NCBI GenBank assembly: GCA_030272155.1
Contig: CP126192.1
Span: 3,940,501-4,004,500, forward strand
From: Tetradesmus obliquus
Taxonomy: Eukaryota > Chlorophyta > Chlorophyceae > Sphaeropleales > Scenedesmaceae
Reading direction: 5' to 3'
Length of the DNA stretch: 64,000 nucleotides
A program made the position numbers and the translations under genes. Shown one piece after another: positions 23,060-36,385 of the stretch; position 1 is the stretch's first letter, and each line of letters begins with the position of its first letter. The notes below the pieces were generated by a model. It was not told the origin of the DNA. It saw only the letters and a list, made by a program, of their open reading frames with translations, and ran no database searches.

Positions 23060-25353
23060 ATGGAGGAGCAGCCAGCAGTGGACCCAAAGCAAAACTTGGA
23101 CAGGCCAGCGCGCAAGCAGGTGCGTGCTTAATGCATGTGAATTTTGGGCAAACCATGCAGCTGATTCACACTGCTGTTGCATTGATGACAGTCCTTCAAC
23201 AGGATAACCAAACTAGCTGCAGCACCGCGCACTCAGCAATGTGTGCTTGTGCTGGCTGTGATCCGCAGCTTGCGTGCAGCACACTAAACAGTGACCCCTG
23301 CAGCTGTCAGCTTATCTGTGCACACCTGTGTTGCACGCTTCTTCTTCCAGCTCCTTGCAGGAATGGTGGTTTTTTAAGTTCGGCGGCATTCTGCTTAGCC
23401 ACCATCTGGCAGTCCACCAAGCAAGCTGCAGCTCTTCATGCATCAATCCAGCAGCTGCATTGCTGCAGACGCTTGCCATATCACATGCACCGTCACATGC
23501 ATCCTTTACAGCTATGCAGACTGCTCCTCAAGCTCAGCATGTGTGTGGGGTGTGTGCACAGGTGCCCGGGCCCATCACATCTGACAAGAGCAGTAGTGAG
23601 GTCAACATCTGGTCAGGGCGCCGCGTGGGCCCCAGGCCGGATGGCGCCAGTAGAGCTGATAGGAAGAGGCAGCCATCACAGTACCGCTGCCACCCAGCAA
23701 CAGATGCTGGAAAGACGCGCGGCAGTGAGGGCCAGATTAACACCTTCTGCCTCTTCTTCGCCAAGTAAGTGCGGCAGCGTGCGCATATATGCGCAGGTGT
23801 GTGTACAGCATGTAGTTGATGCAGCAGCAGTTGCCAGCCAGCTGCAGTGCAGTGCTGATGTAGTGAGCAGGGCGCACACCGTGCAGCACCTGGAAGCACA
23901 TTCAAATCCCTGGTTGGTGTGCACCTCCTAGCCTGGACACATCCTGTGGCCTTTGCACCCCGACTCATGACTGCTGTGCCGCACCGCCTGCTGCGTGCTG
24001 CCGCCAGGGGCATGTGCTACGAGGGCTCTGCCTGCACCTTCCTACACAGGCTGCCCACTGCAGCAGACAACGCAGCCATGCAGCGGGACACCAGTAGGGA
24101 CATCTTTGGGCGGGACAAGATGCCAGACGGCATGGACAACCGCAAGGGTGCAGGCTCGTACGACAGGTAGGTAGGGGCAATTGCTGGCAAGCAGCGCGCA
24201 TTAGCCGTGCTTGAAGCTGTATGTAGAATAAGGGAGATGAAGGCCTGTTGAGCAATTCACATCAGGGACAGGATACATCATCCTGCCCCAGATCATTGTA
24301 ATAGGCAATGCGGGTGCGGGGAAAAGTCGGCCAGAGGCTTCAACTTCCGCTGTGGCTGCAAACAGGGTCATGCTAGGGCACACCCGTCTAAACGTATCTG
24401 ACCGCACTTTAACCGCCTGGTCTTGTGCTCCCCCCACCACCAACCAAACACTGCACTTCCCCCAGGGACATGACAACGCTGTACGTAAACTACGGCGGCG
24501 CGGGGCACTACGCCGCACAGCAGCTGCGCCACATGCTGCTGCAGGACTTTGGCTGCTTTGGCCCTGTGCGCAGCATCCACATCGTGCCCTCCAAGACCAT
24601 TGCCTTTATTCGCTTCCACTGGCGCGCCTCTGCTGAGTTTGCCAAGGAAGCCATGGACGGGCAGTGCCTGCGGGAGTCCAAGATGCATGAGGTGGGTGGG
24701 CAGCTGCATGCTGATGTGGCAGGCTGATGCATTTTTAGCTATCCAATGGGTTGCATGGCTGTTGAACGAGGCAGTCCAAGTGGTTTTGCTTGCTCTTGTG
24801 CCAAACTGCATGGCTCGCATGGCTGTTTGATATGGTGCCAGATTGTGGCAGATGTCGGCAAGCAGTGCCAGCGCAAAACGTGTTTTGCAGCGCACATTTT
24901 TGCCCGTCCTTGCAGCAGCTCCCCCTGCTGATGCTGCCTGCAGTTGCATGAGCAGCGGCCGTTTGTGTTTGGCTGCATTCTCATTGCACACCTTGTCCCA
25001 TACTTGTGCTGCTGCTCAGGTGCTGGCAGTGCGCTGGGCCAATGACGACCCAAACCCCACAGCAGTAATCAACAAGCGGCGCCAAGCGCTTGACGCAGTA
25101 GAGTCAGCAGCTCTAGCAGCATGGGATGCTCTACCGCCAGAGGAGAAGCGTGCAAGGCTTGCTGTTGCACAGCAGGCCCGAGCGCGCAAGGTGTCTGCTG
25201 TGGCAGCTGCAATGCCAGAGTTTCTGCTGCAGGGCAGCGGGGGTGCAGACATGCTGCAAGGAAGCAGCAGCAGGCAGCAGTTTGACGACTGGCGAGGGAT
25301 ACCAGGCAGAGAGCTGGAGCAGCAGCAGCAGCAGCATGAATTGGCTCAAAATG

Positions 25354-25402
<49 letters not shown>

Positions 25403-25598
25403 AGTGGAAGGCAGCTGGACAGATGCGCAGTGGGCAGAGTACTATGCTGCAAACCCAGAGGCGGCTGCACAGTGGCATCACTACTACAGCCAGCAGCAGC
25501 AGCAGCAGCAGCAGCAAGAGCCAAGCCAGCAACGCGCCTGGTATGAGGGCTGGAGGCAGCGGGACCGGCCAGAAGTTGGCAGTGGCCAAGCCGCTGCA

Positions 25599-25642
<44 letters not shown>

Positions 25643-25874
25643 CAGCAGTGACGACGCAGCTGCAGGTTCTGGCGAGGCTGCTGGTGCTGGTGCCAGCGGT
25701 GGGCTGGGGCTGCTGGCTGGGTACGGCAGCGGCAGCGAGTCAGATGACGAGCAGCCGGGAGAGACACAGCAGCAGCAGCAGCAGCAGCAGGAGTTGCCGC
25801 CGCAGCAGCACGGCTCTGCGCCTGATTCAGAGCAACGGCCATCATCCGGGCAGCATGAGCCGTCGGATTCGTGA
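23060..25874 (+). CDS. CWC2: Pre-mRNA splicing factor CWC2 (RBM22-like)
   Basis: NTC-related spliceosome protein that contacts U6 snRNA near the catalytic core (family knowledge). Five exons, 23060-23119, 23562-23764, 24008-24166, 24466-24691 and 25020-25874, give 500 aa. The Torus domain holds a CCCH zinc finger C83-x7-C91-x5-C97-x3-H101 (FCLFFAKGMCYEGSACTFLH), preceded by QYRCHPATDAGKT. The RRM at about residues 144-225 has RNP2 LYVNYGG and RNP1 KTIAFIRF, and ends in the family block VLAVRWANDDPNP. The last ~200 residues are low complexity with several poly-Gln runs and a poly-Ala run, longer than the usual CWC2 tail. Exon 1 is 20 codons, and its ATG is the only Met that joins in phase. Confidence 0.93.
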
Positions 25875-28461
25875 TGACAAGCTGATGGTTGTTGACAACA
25901 GTTGTGTTGCCTGCTCGCGTCGCTCTGTTCTGTGCCAGCACACACGTATAGTGGGCCACTGTTAATGGCGGTAGCTTCTGTGGACTGCTTTCAAGATAGT
26001 GCCTGGCAACAATGAGTTGAGCCTTCTTGATAGTCATTCTGATGTTACAAGGGGCGAAACTGAGAGCAGCGCTAGCCAAACCAGCACTGCTGGTGGGTGA
26101 CCAACCCCAAGGATTGTGAAACAACTGGCTGAGTAGCATCTACCAGATTCAGTGCACTCGCAGCTGCATCATCACCGAGCACACACGTCCAGCTGCATCC
26201 CTGACTAATCGTCACTGCGAAGGCTGCAACTCTACCACCGCAGTCATCGTCGCATGGTTCTGCTAGTGCCTGCGACTCTTATTAGCTTGACACCACCGCC
26301 CAATCATACATAGTGGCAGCCTGCTGGCAGCCCAACACTGGGCACCGAGCCGACCATGCGGTTGCAAATGTAGCCAGCTAGCCTACCTAAAGCTGCAGCA
26401 CCACGCATGCAGCGCTTGCCAGCTCGCGACTGTGCACCATGCTGCACTGCATGATATCACAACAGTACCTGAACACAGCACCGTACAGCAGAGAATAAAG
26501 TACACACGGCGGCCAAGCATCATGCTCCTGCTCTGCTCAGCACGCCGACGTCTGAATGCGTGGCATCTGGTTTGTACGTCTGCGTCAAACCCAAGCAACA
26601 CTGCACTGCTGTCAGGCGCAAGAGTATGTCGCATGTGGCAGCCCCACATGCTTGCAACAAGAATCAACCCTGCAGCATACAAGAGTATGCAACACACTGG
26701 GAGCCGCTGCTGAGTACACTCAAACAGCACGCAATGCAACGTGGTACAGCATGCAGATGAAATTGCGCTGAGCTTGATTGGCCCAGACCAAATGCATGAG
26801 GAATTTGTGTGGCTGCTCACTTTTTGTGGGCTATTTCAACCCTCCAGGGCGCGCCAAGCAACCCACTGTGCACCATGCAAAGCGGGTTTGCCACCACTTT
26901 CAGTTGACAACCCTGACCTGAGCACGATGCAGCAGCTGCCGTGGCATCAATAGCCAACAGCACCAGTCGGGTCACATCCCCTCGCAGGCGCTGCAATGCA
27001 CAGCACCACACACACATGCAGAACCACACACACCCTCAGCAGGACCAGCAGCACCGACAGTAATCACTGACACACTGTTGTCAAATGCCTGCTGCACACA
27101 AGTTCATACACACAAGCCTCCTGCACACTAAACTGCCATGACAACCAAATGATCAAATTTTGACGCACCCAGAAGCCTTCCACAGTGCTGACCATGATCC
27201 CTCAGCCGCCCCAGGCAAAGCGTATGCTTGGCAGCCAAATGAGGCTCCAGCACAGTCAACATGCACAACTTTAGAGCTGTGCGCAGAGATACACCTTAAC
27301 GCCGTCAAACCGGCGCCAGTGACGACCCACAAGCCGGGTCAGCCTTTGGCGCGTATACAGCCACGTGCCTGTGTTCGAGGCACCGTTGGCAATGGTTGTT
27401 TTGTGCACACAGCTCTTGAATCGACTGGCAGGGACTTCACTGCTTCCTAGCCCATGGCTGGCACTTCGAGGTAAGCAGGCAAGACATTCACCATATGCAG
27501 AGGCACCCACAGCACACACGCCGCCACAGACCTCGCATAGGCACTGACAGCTGCAAGTAGCCGCCTGTATCCTCGCCCCTGACAATGAGTACCGCCCAGG
27601 TGCTGGCTGCAGCAGCAGCACACAGCAGCGGACAGTTTTCATTCAACAGAGTTCACATGCAAGGGCGTGCTGAATGCACGCCTTTGCATTATAGCTGTAA
27701 TGTTAGCGCGTTCCGACCAGAGCATCATGAGCACAGCCGCCAACCAAGGTCAGCAGCAAGTGCAGAGCTGGTCTGAGAACGGCAACAACAGCACGCAGCA
27801 TGCAAACTGTGACCAGTGACAAACAGAACTGGCAGGCCTACGCACAGAAATACAAGTAACAGCTGGCAAACGGCTGCTGTCAGGAGCCAGCAGGGCCAGC
27901 CTCTCACTGCTAGCTCACGCCTGCACAAAAAGCATAGCGTACATGGGGCACAAGCGCAAGCAGAAAAAGGCACAGTGTGCATACAAGCAGCTGCAGGTAC
28001 AGTAGCAGGTCGTCAAGGCTGTGCCTTTGCCGGGTGCCATGGCGTTTGCCTTGGGGACATGCGCCTCAATGGCAAACACAGCCAGCAGTGCAACCAAATC
28101 AACCTGCAGACCATGGAATAGTAGTACAGGCAACGTACATGTCCAGGGCACAGGAGTACCAATCAAACCCCTGCTGCTCTGTCAGGCAATCACACCAACT
28201 GCCATTGTATCCAGCTCACATGCAAACCATCGGCTGCCAGCCAGCAGGAGGCCTGCTGATCGGCAAACACACAAAGTGCGGTAGCACCTGCTGCTGCTGC
28301 TCAACCACAAAGCAGGAACATGTGTCCAGTTTGTGCTGACAAGCAGTAGGCAGCATGCTGCAGCAGCAGGGCCAGCTAGTTGGCCATAAGCACAAGCAAT
28401 ACATTGGAGCAGCTGCCTGCAGCCACACCAAACTAAACATGCGTGCCGTTGTCCACCTTCA
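25875..28461. other. Convergent intergenic stretch between CWC2 and cathepsin
   Basis: About 2.6 kb without a gene I can support. Open frames here are short, lack family features and overlap in opposite directions. No TGTAA is obvious close to the CWC2 stop. Confidence 0.45.
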
Positions 28462-28657
28462 CGGCAACGCAAAAAGAACAGCATTGCTCGCTCTCTCGTG
28501 TTTGAAGTACACAGGTTCTAATGCCCCTGCCCCTGCTTACACGGTGTTGCTGCACCCTGCGGCAACGCAAAAAGAACAGCATTGCTCGCTCTCTCGTGTT
28601 TGAAGTACACAGGTTCTAATGCCCCTGCCCCTGCTTACACGGTGTTGCTGCACCCTG
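28462..28657. repeat. Perfect 98-bp tandem duplication
   Basis: 28462-28559 is repeated without change at 28560-28657 (both start CGGCAACGCAAAAAGAACAG). Each copy carries TTACA, TGTAA on the minus strand, so the duplication lies in the cathepsin 3' UTR region and doubles its candidate poly(A) signal. Confidence 0.95.
28635..28639 (-). promoter_or_regulatory. TGTAA poly(A) signal of the cathepsin gene (proximal copy)
   Basis: TGTAA on the minus strand about 150 nt after the cathepsin stop. An identical second signal sits 98 bp further on, at 28537-28541, created by the tandem duplication. Confidence 0.55.
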
Positions 28658-28786
28658 CCCCCTCAGCATCCCCTTGATGCTCACCAGATCACTCCCAGAT
28701 CAAACACGCTGAAACTCTGGACCTCCGGATGATACTAACGCTGCAACATACAATCTGTTGATCTGTGTCACTGCTAGATGAAACAT

Positions 28787-29086
28787 TCAAACGGATCCGA
28801 AGCTGCCAAAGCCGCGCATGCTGTGGCCTTGGCGCCTCGCAAAGCCAGGCAGCATGCCCTGCAGGCGCAGCGCGGCAGCCTCAAACACATTCATCCTCGC
28901 CGCCTGCTCAGCTGCTGCCTCCTCAGCACTGGGGAAGCCCAGGTTTGCGGCATCCTCCCAGCCCTCAACCACACCAAAAGCACAGTCGCTCTCAATGCCC
29001 AGGTTGTACTTGTCACCGTTGCCATCCTTGAAGGCGCTGGTGACGAGGCGGAAGAAGCCGCTCTCACCCCACGGCTCGCCCTGCAG

Positions 29087-29124
<38 letters not shown>

Positions 29125-31512
29125 GCAAGCATAAGGTATTGCAACGCCAGGAGTACTGCAGTTCAGCTAGTGCTGGCCAGCTGCATATGTCACAGGTTTG
29201 CGCAGCTAAGCACGTGCAGGATGCATGCCACCGGTCCACAGTTGCAAGCAGGCCCATCTGTGCTGCTTGCGCCGGCCGCTGCCTGCAGCTGTGCGTCAGC
29301 AAACTGCCAATATGTCATGTTCTTTGTACATTTCAGTACCCATTCCATGCAGCGCGGGCGTGGCGCCACCCACCCATGAGTTGCGGATGATCCAGTACTC
29401 GACGCCGTCCTCCACGCCCCAGCCCACCACAGACACCACGTGGTTGAGGTGCACCTTCTTCACCGCCTCGGCATACACGCCACCCTTGTACCTGCAGCAG
29501 CAGCAGCAGCGCCGTGCAAGCAGACTCAGCGCTGTACACCTTGCATGCTACGTCAGAGAGCATCCGGCGCCCGGTTTGTGAGCTGCTGAGTTGCACCAGC
29601 ACCCGCTAGCAGCCTGATACATCACGAGCATCGCCGCTTACCTGTCAAGCGCATCTGTGGCGTAAATGGAGCAGGAGATGGGCCCGCGCGCGTGGATCTC
29701 CGCCTTCATCTGCTGCCTGCCCTGCAGCCGCCCGTGCTGGCTGACCACCAGGCGCTTGTAGTCGTACACAGGCTCACAGGCGCCAGCAGGGTCACACGTG
29801 AAGCACTGATGCTTGGGGTTGCACTGCAGTGCGGGATAGGGCGCAGCAAAATAGGGGGCGGGGTGGGCGTGTTTCAGGTTGATGCGGGGGTTTGGAGCAG
29901 AGAAAGGAGAGGTGTAGCATTCAGCAACATGAGCAGGTTAGCTGCCTCCGTAGGCGGCTCAGGTATCGTAGTGCATCACTTTGCAAGCACGGAGCGCATT
30001 GCAGCAACAGCACCACTGCGTTGCATGCCAGTGACCGCATGCCGACAACAACACAACCACTGCACGCTGTTGCAACAGCCCACCTTTTGGTTCATTGCCA
30101 CAAAGGTGTTGCAGGTGTCCACTGGGATGCCATGCTTTGCTGCATACATGTACACAAACTTGTCGTCACCGCCGTTGCAGCTGCCTGCGTCGCCGCAGTC
30201 GATAACATTCTGCACGGACAGCAGCGCTGACGGCCACACACCCTGCGCAATAGCATCAGCATCAGCAGCAGATGGCGCAGTTTCAATGCACTGGCCTTGT
30301 GGCCATTGACATGCATGTAAATGTGATGAAGTGGCATGGGCAGCCATGCACGATGGTTAAATTGCAAGCAAGGTTCAGCGGACATCACTGTGATATAGCT
30401 GGCTGCCTTGTTGTCAGCAGTACAGCCGGTGCCTGCACCAGACATAACAACACCAGCAGTGTATCCAGCACGCACCTTGCGTGCAATGTTGACGCGGTCA
30501 GCCAGGGCACTGGTGCTGGCAAAGGCCCAGCAGCCGCCACTGCAGCAGCAACACACAGCACAATTCAAGAATCAGCAAGTCGCCCAACAGGAGTGTTGTT
30601 GGCTGGTTGCGCTTGTAATCATAGTAGCAGCCAACCGATTCAATGCCAAGGTCCTGCCGCACAGGTCGTGGCATGCCCCGCAACAGTCAGGTGTCACTCT
30701 GATGCTGTGATGCATGCAAGCATGACTGTGTTCTGGCTGGTCCAATTGAAACTGCTCACAGGCACTCACCAGTACTGAGGGACTGCAACAGACCAAAAAC
30801 AGCACGGGACGGTGCAGTGCAGCGGGCAGAGTCAGTTGTTGGCAAAGCCTTGTAGGGTTCTGGCAGCATGCTTGCAGCAGCAACTGCTCCAAGATCTGCT
30901 CAAGGCTAGCACTGCAGGACAGTGTTGATGCCAAGATCGTGCATCACATGCTGTTTATAGCAGTTGTAACTCACTGTGTTGGTTGCGCGTGATGCTCATG
31001 TAGCTTGTGCCGTTCACATTGCGCCTGTGCAAGCAAACACGTGGGCGCATGTGACAGCGGCAGCAGCAGCCACAGCAGCTGAGTCAGCAACAGCAGCAGC
31101 CGCTTGCAGGCTCCTCAGGCCCCGATGTACATCGAGACTGGCGCAACAATGCTACTGCTGCTGATCATGGGCGAATAAACGGTGCATGTGGCAGCGGGCG
31201 CTGCCTCAAGCCGTTGTTGCTGCTCACCAATCCCAATGCTCCGGCAGATCAGCCTCGTCTGTCACCTCGTGTGGCCTGGGGCCAGTGCTGCATGCCGAAA
31301 CAAACGGTGCGGGTAGTTTAGCACGCGGCAATCTCAGGGTGGTGCATAATTGCCCGATGAAGCGCTCGCACGCACATCAAATCCTGGTAGTCCAACCGTG
31401 GACTCAGGCTGACGCCATACTTGCTTGGTCCGCTTTCTGGAACGATTTTCAGTGCTGTGACCAGCCCAATGCAGGCAAGCAAGGCCAAAGCTCTGGTGAT
31501 GGTGTTGCGCAT
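28787..31512 (-). CDS. Cathepsin X/Z-type papain-family cysteine protease
   Basis: Secretory or vacuolar cysteine carboxypeptidase of the cathepsin X/Z group. Nine exons: 31512-31376, 31287-31228, 31024-30975, 30782-30770 (13 nt), 30539-30476, 30242-30084, 29823-29642, 29491-29374 and 29080-28787; 358 aa. It begins with a signal peptide ([14 protein letters not shown]), then a short propeptide and the mature start [20 protein letters not shown]. The cathepsin X hallmark mini-loop is H-IPQYC, followed by the active-site [20 protein letters not shown] with catalytic Cys90. His239 lies in [11 protein letters not shown] and Asn259 in [17 protein letters not shown], completing the catalytic set. 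A ~55-residue C-terminal extension beyond the usual cathepsin X end is rich in Ala, Glu and Arg. It diverges from the pirin gene. Confidence 0.94.
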
Positions 31513-32329
31513 TGTTGCTGCTAGCGTTGCTATCTGTCAGATCAACTACTCTCAGACTGTTGCACTCGCTGTTCTGCCTGCGTACTGATCTTGCTACAAG
31601 TACACCACGGCCCAGATGCAAGCAGAGCTCCCCAGAAAAACCCTACTCACCCGTTCCAATTCCAGCGATATCCGCCGTTGTGGCTTGAACAACTCAAGGA
31701 GTTGCAAGCTTATGTGCCATCGTCTTGCATTTCCAGGCGGGAATACGGGCACCAATGTCATGACTGATCAGCATTGTTGACTGTTGTTGCAGGGTGGCCG
31801 GGAGGCGTCTAGCAGTGCCTGTGGGTACGCATTGCTTTGACAGGGAATACAGCTGAGTGTAACACGTCGTGAAGGCTTTGCAGGAGTGGTTAACGCACTG
31901 CGGTGTAGATTCGTCAGTGCCACTTGTCACTCCCCTCTGGCAGCGTCACTGCAAGTGCAGTCTGCCTCTGCACCTTTCACACCACAAAGTCACCGGGTTT
32001 GGCACAGAAAGAGAATGCATATCAATTTTCAGCACCTCGAATCGTTTTTCAACAGTGCAGGCGATGCCTGTGTTGCATCTCGTGTGTCCACTTGTTCTTA
32101 GAGCTCCAGTTGACATGTGACATGTGCAATTACCAGGCATGCTCTGCCGCTACAAGACCGCCGATGGCTTCACCGCGTGTATATAAACCATGAGTTTGGA
32201 ACAGCAACTATGTTCATGCTATACTTTTTGAGCTTCCTCGTGCTCACTTGCAAGTCCTCTCACTCCGCCAATCCCGTGTGTCCCCAGCGTCTCGACTCAT
32301 CAGGCTCGCTCGCCCTGGATTTGAATACG
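31513..32329. other. Divergent promoter region, cathepsin / pirin
   Basis: About 800 bp with both promoters. A TATA box for the pirin gene is at 32180. No other gene is supported. Confidence 0.5.
32180..32187 (+). promoter_or_regulatory. TATA box of the pirin gene
   Basis: TATATAAA about 150 bp before the chosen ATG. Transcription would then start near 32210, leaving a ~120-nt 5' UTR and making the ATG at 32210 an unlikely start. Confidence 0.55.
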
Positions 32330-34044
32330 ATGGCAGGTACTCTTCCTACAGCTGCCGTGCGCCTCGTGCCAGCAGGTGAGTGTTCTCGTATACTACCATC
32401 AGCAGCAGAAGCAGCAGCAGCAGCAGAGCTGTCACAGGTGCACCCGGCGTTCGTCCTCACTGCAATTGCGCATTCGTGTACTACATCCGTTCAGCTCAAG
32501 CTCTAAAATCCGCGCTGCTGTGCTCTGCCGTACGCCTTGCTGCCACATGTGGCTCGTGCTGCAGCCAGCCTGCATGTCAGCAAACCTACATGGTGGCTGG
32601 AGAGCCGCTTGCACTTCTCCTTTGCAGACTACTGGGACCCTGCCCGCATGCAGTTTGGCGCACTGCGGGTCATGAATGACGACCTGGTCAAGCCAAGGGC
32701 GGGCTTCGGGTGAGTGGCCACAGGCCTGAGGCCTGCACTGTAGGAGCAGCAGCTGCACCAGCATCTGGTGTGGTGATCTGCAGGGGCAGCTTGATGTAGC
32801 GTGCGCGGCAGTGACTACGGCAACAACAACTGCAGTGCGATAGTTAGCAAGACAACAGCAGCACGGCACATACAGACGCAAGTGCTTGCTTCAGTCCAGA
32901 GTCTGCTTGCCGCCATCCCTTGAGGGCACCCTGTGCTGGCTGCGTCCAACACATGCAGCTGCATCTCCTGTGCCTCTACGTGCATGCCATCCAATCACTC
33001 ACTCACAGGCTTGCACTGTTGCTTCACCTTGCTGCTGCTGCTGCTGCAGGCGGCACCCGCACAGGCATGCGGAGATCTTCAGCTACATCCTGGAGGGCAG
33101 CTTGAGCCACGCTGACTCCATGGGCAGCAAGGAGAGCCTGCCGCGCGGCTGCGTGCAGTACATGTCAGCAGGGCGCGGCGTCACACACTCGGTGAGTGGG
33201 ACCAGCAAGCTCTGTGAAGCAGAGTAGAAGCTTGCAGCTGCTTGTTGCCGCCAGTGGTGATCAGCAGCCGTTGGCGCTGTTCAAATGTACATGGTGAATG
33301 CCGTTGTTGACGGGTGTTCTTTTGGTAGGCAATGCAGCCACCCGCACGCGCCTGCTGCATTGCGCACATCAGCGCATGATGCTTGTCTGGCCACTGCAGT
33401 AGCTTGTCGACAGCCTGCGTCCTACGCAGCCTCTGCTGCTGCAGTGACGAGCCTGAACTGCACTCCTGCTGTCACCTGCTGCTGCTGCCTCTCACGCAGG
33501 AGATGAATGACCATGACGAGACATGCCGCTTCATCCAGGTGTGGCTCACGCCAGATTCAAAGGCGCCAGGCTACGGCAGCCCCAAATACGGCTCCAGCTG
33601 CTACACTAAAGCAGACCGGCACAACCAGCTGCTGCACATGCTCAGTGGCACAGGGCCCAGCCCTGCCTGGCCCGCAGTGAACAGCAGCAAGGATCCCATT
33701 CAGCTGTACCAGGATGGCAATGTGTTTGTGAGCGAGAGCGACGCTGGGTCTGCGTATGAGCTGCAGCTGGCGGCGCGGCGGCAAGCCTACATCCTGTGCA
33801 TGGAAGGTGCGGCGCCAGGGGTGTGCTGTGCATGCACACTTGCTTGGTTGTGACAGCGCATGCTAGCGTTAATTGTCTATGTGCCAGCGCTATTGACCTG
33901 GTGCTGCACTCACAGATGGACAAATGTTTCTGCTGCCAGATGCCTGTGCTGGCGTTGCCACCGACCATGTGCAACTGCATGACATATTTCCTTACTCATG
34001 CCTCTACTGTCTCTGATCACTGCTGCTGCTGCTTCTGCTGCTGC

Positions 34045-34086
<42 letters not shown>

Positions 34087-34245
34087 GTCCCTGCAGGCTC
34101 CATGTCTGTCAATGATGGCCAGCTGCAGGCCAGGGACGCGGCCAAGGTGAAAGGCGGGGAGGACGGCGCCACGCTGCTCAAGCTGAGCACGGCAGAAGGC
34201 GCGCACTTTATGCTCATTGAGATGGCAAAGAGCGATGATGAGTGA
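32330..34245 (+). CDS. Pirin family protein (cupin)
   Basis: Metal-binding bicupin; relatives act as transcription cofactors or quercetin dioxygenases (family knowledge), with the role here unknown. Five exons, 32330-32375, 32565-32709, 33050-33191, 33500-33806 and 34097-34245, give 262 aa. The typical opening is SRLHFSFADYWDPARMQFG and ALRVMNDDLVKPRAGFGRHPHRHAEIF. Metal ligands by alignment are His66 and His68 in HPHRH, then His110 and Glu112 in GVTHSEMND. The second cupin half has RFIQVWLTPD and the C-terminal ATLLKLSTAEGAHFMLIEMA. The acceptor before exon 2 (GTGCTGCAG|CCAGCC) is the one that closes the phase. The start MAGTLPTAA is preferred because of the TATA box; an upstream in-frame ATG at 32210 would add a hydrophobic leader. 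Confidence 0.92.
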
Positions 34246-36385
34246 TGTAAATAGGACGATTCTAAGCATGATAAAAGCATAAATGCGCACCTTCAAGCAA
34301 TGCTAGAGTGATGTGCTGTCATTTCAGGCGGCTGTGCTGCTGGTCTGTTTCGCAGCAGCATGCAGTGCAGTGGCGTCATGCGCGTTACTCTATCTGCTGC
34401 AGTCGTGCGCAATACGCGTATCTCAGGCGTCACACATGTACGCTGTATGAACAGTCTGCCGTATGGCGCTGACTGGGCCCGGTCTTCCCGAGCCGGGCCC
34501 TGAAAAGATTGTGAATGTTGGGGCCATTTTGCGCAGCTGCTGTAGCCGCAGCTGTTGGCAGCAGCTGCTGCTGTACACATGCGGCAGCCTGTTGACTTGC
34601 AAGATTTGCCACCATGCATGGCTATATGGCATGGCTGCCAGCATTCCTCATAAGTTATTGTGACAGCGTACACAGAATGTCCAGCATCACCATCATGCGG
34701 GGCACAGGCTTGCTGGCCGGTATACTCATTGTTTACTGTTCTGTTACATATTTGCGCCAGCCTAATTGCTAGAACGTTGCTAGAGCTGCGCTCGAGGCGG
34801 CTGAGCCGCAGCATATGCAAGCATTGCAGCTTGACACGACAAGAAATGTGTCTTGTCATCACGGTGCCCCATTGCCACGACATCATGTGGCAGTTCTGAC
34901 TTGCCTGCACAACATCCTTGCAGGCTTTCCAACTGACACACTGCATGCTGCTGCATAAGCAGCAATCAGTTGTCGCATGTTGTAACCCTGACTGACTCAC
35001 ATTTGACCATGTAATCGGCAAAGCCAGAGCTTGCTGGATGCGGCCACCATAATGGCAGCACTACGCTCGCCGCACACAACACAAAGGCACCAAACATCCC
35101 TAACTCAGAGCCAGCAGGTGGCACGTCATTGTTTACACGCACTACAACAGATGCCACACCACAGCGTACAGCAGCAGAACATATGGTACACTTCACTACA
35201 TGCCTTGACCTGGCCAAACCCTGACTAAACACACTCAGCAGCCTCTTTGGCATGCAGTATACAGAAACAGCAACAACACACAAACTATAGTACAGGACCT
35301 ACAAGCCATGCAGGATGTTGCTGCCAGCAGACAAGTATGGTACACACTTCAACCTGTGACACACGGGCCACATGTGCGCACATAGGGTGCAGTAACTTAC
35401 ACAGGAAACATACAACTGAAGCAAGCTGCAGGCTAACCACTTTTCACCAGTGTACAGTTGCTCGACACCAGCATCTCAGCATTGCTAAGCCCGCATGCGC
35501 AAGGAAAAAGCCGTACGCCAGACAGCGCAGCGCAGAGCAGCAAAGCAACAGTGCACCCTCCTGCACCGAACAGTTGCAACAAGTTATCCTCAGGCTCTCT
35601 TGTACTGTGCATGTGGCGGGCATTCGCAGCCCTGCAGCAACAGCATTGCACGCCCTAACAAGCCTCTCTCCTGCACTTGTTCAACCAAGCTAGAACGCAC
35701 ATACACCCTGCAGGTGTGTCGACTGATATAAGGCCTTGCTGTGTAAAGCCGTGCTGCAGTGCAGAGCCTGCCACACATGCCAAAACAACACAAAAACCGC
35801 AAGGCCTGCGGCTGCATGCCTACTGAGCGGTTTGCGCACTGCAGCACCATATGCCTGCCGTGAACCAACTGCACCACAACGATCAACTTTTAAGTCTGCC
35901 TGCGTGTCCCTGACATGCATAAATTGCACAGTGGAAGCCTCTCCATGTGTACAAACACGCCCACCTGGCACGCAATGAAGCACTCTTGAAGCAGGGCAAG
36001 GGATGCAAAGCACGGTCAATCTATGCATGCCAATCAGCAAGCAGGACTTATAAGCAATGCTGCTTTTGCTGCTTGCCACAGGATGTCACGCATTGCCAGT
36101 GCTGTGAAGGTGGTGCAGTGAGGAGGCACAGGCAGATGAGGATGTTCAGAGCACTCTGCACAGCGGCTGACTGCAGCTGTTGCCGGCTGTTGCTGCTGCG
36201 CCTGTGTGACAGATTTATGTTGAAGTGCCGGCACCTGCACATTGCTGTGCTGCAGCCAGAGCGGAGCATACACCCTGGCTGCAAGAACCGCTGCGGCACG
36301 GAGCCACGCGTAACATTCCAGTCAAAGCGCTCTGCCAGGCGACATGTTGCATGCACCAGGCGCTAAGCTGCTACTGCTGCTGCCG
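34246..36385. other. Convergent intergenic stretch, pirin / CRAL-TRIO gene
   Basis: TGTAA follows the pirin stop at once (34246-34250), probably too close to be its signal. The rest shows only short non-conserved frames. No RNA gene or mobile element recognised. Confidence 0.4.

Noticed and set aside
25069-26139. 356-codon minus-strand ORF
   Set aside because: Antisense of the Gln-rich CWC2 tail.
32210-32329. Upstream in-frame ATG of the pirin gene with a hydrophobic leader
   Set aside because: The TATA box at 32180 would put the transcription start at or after this ATG; the ATG at 32330 gives a normal pirin start.
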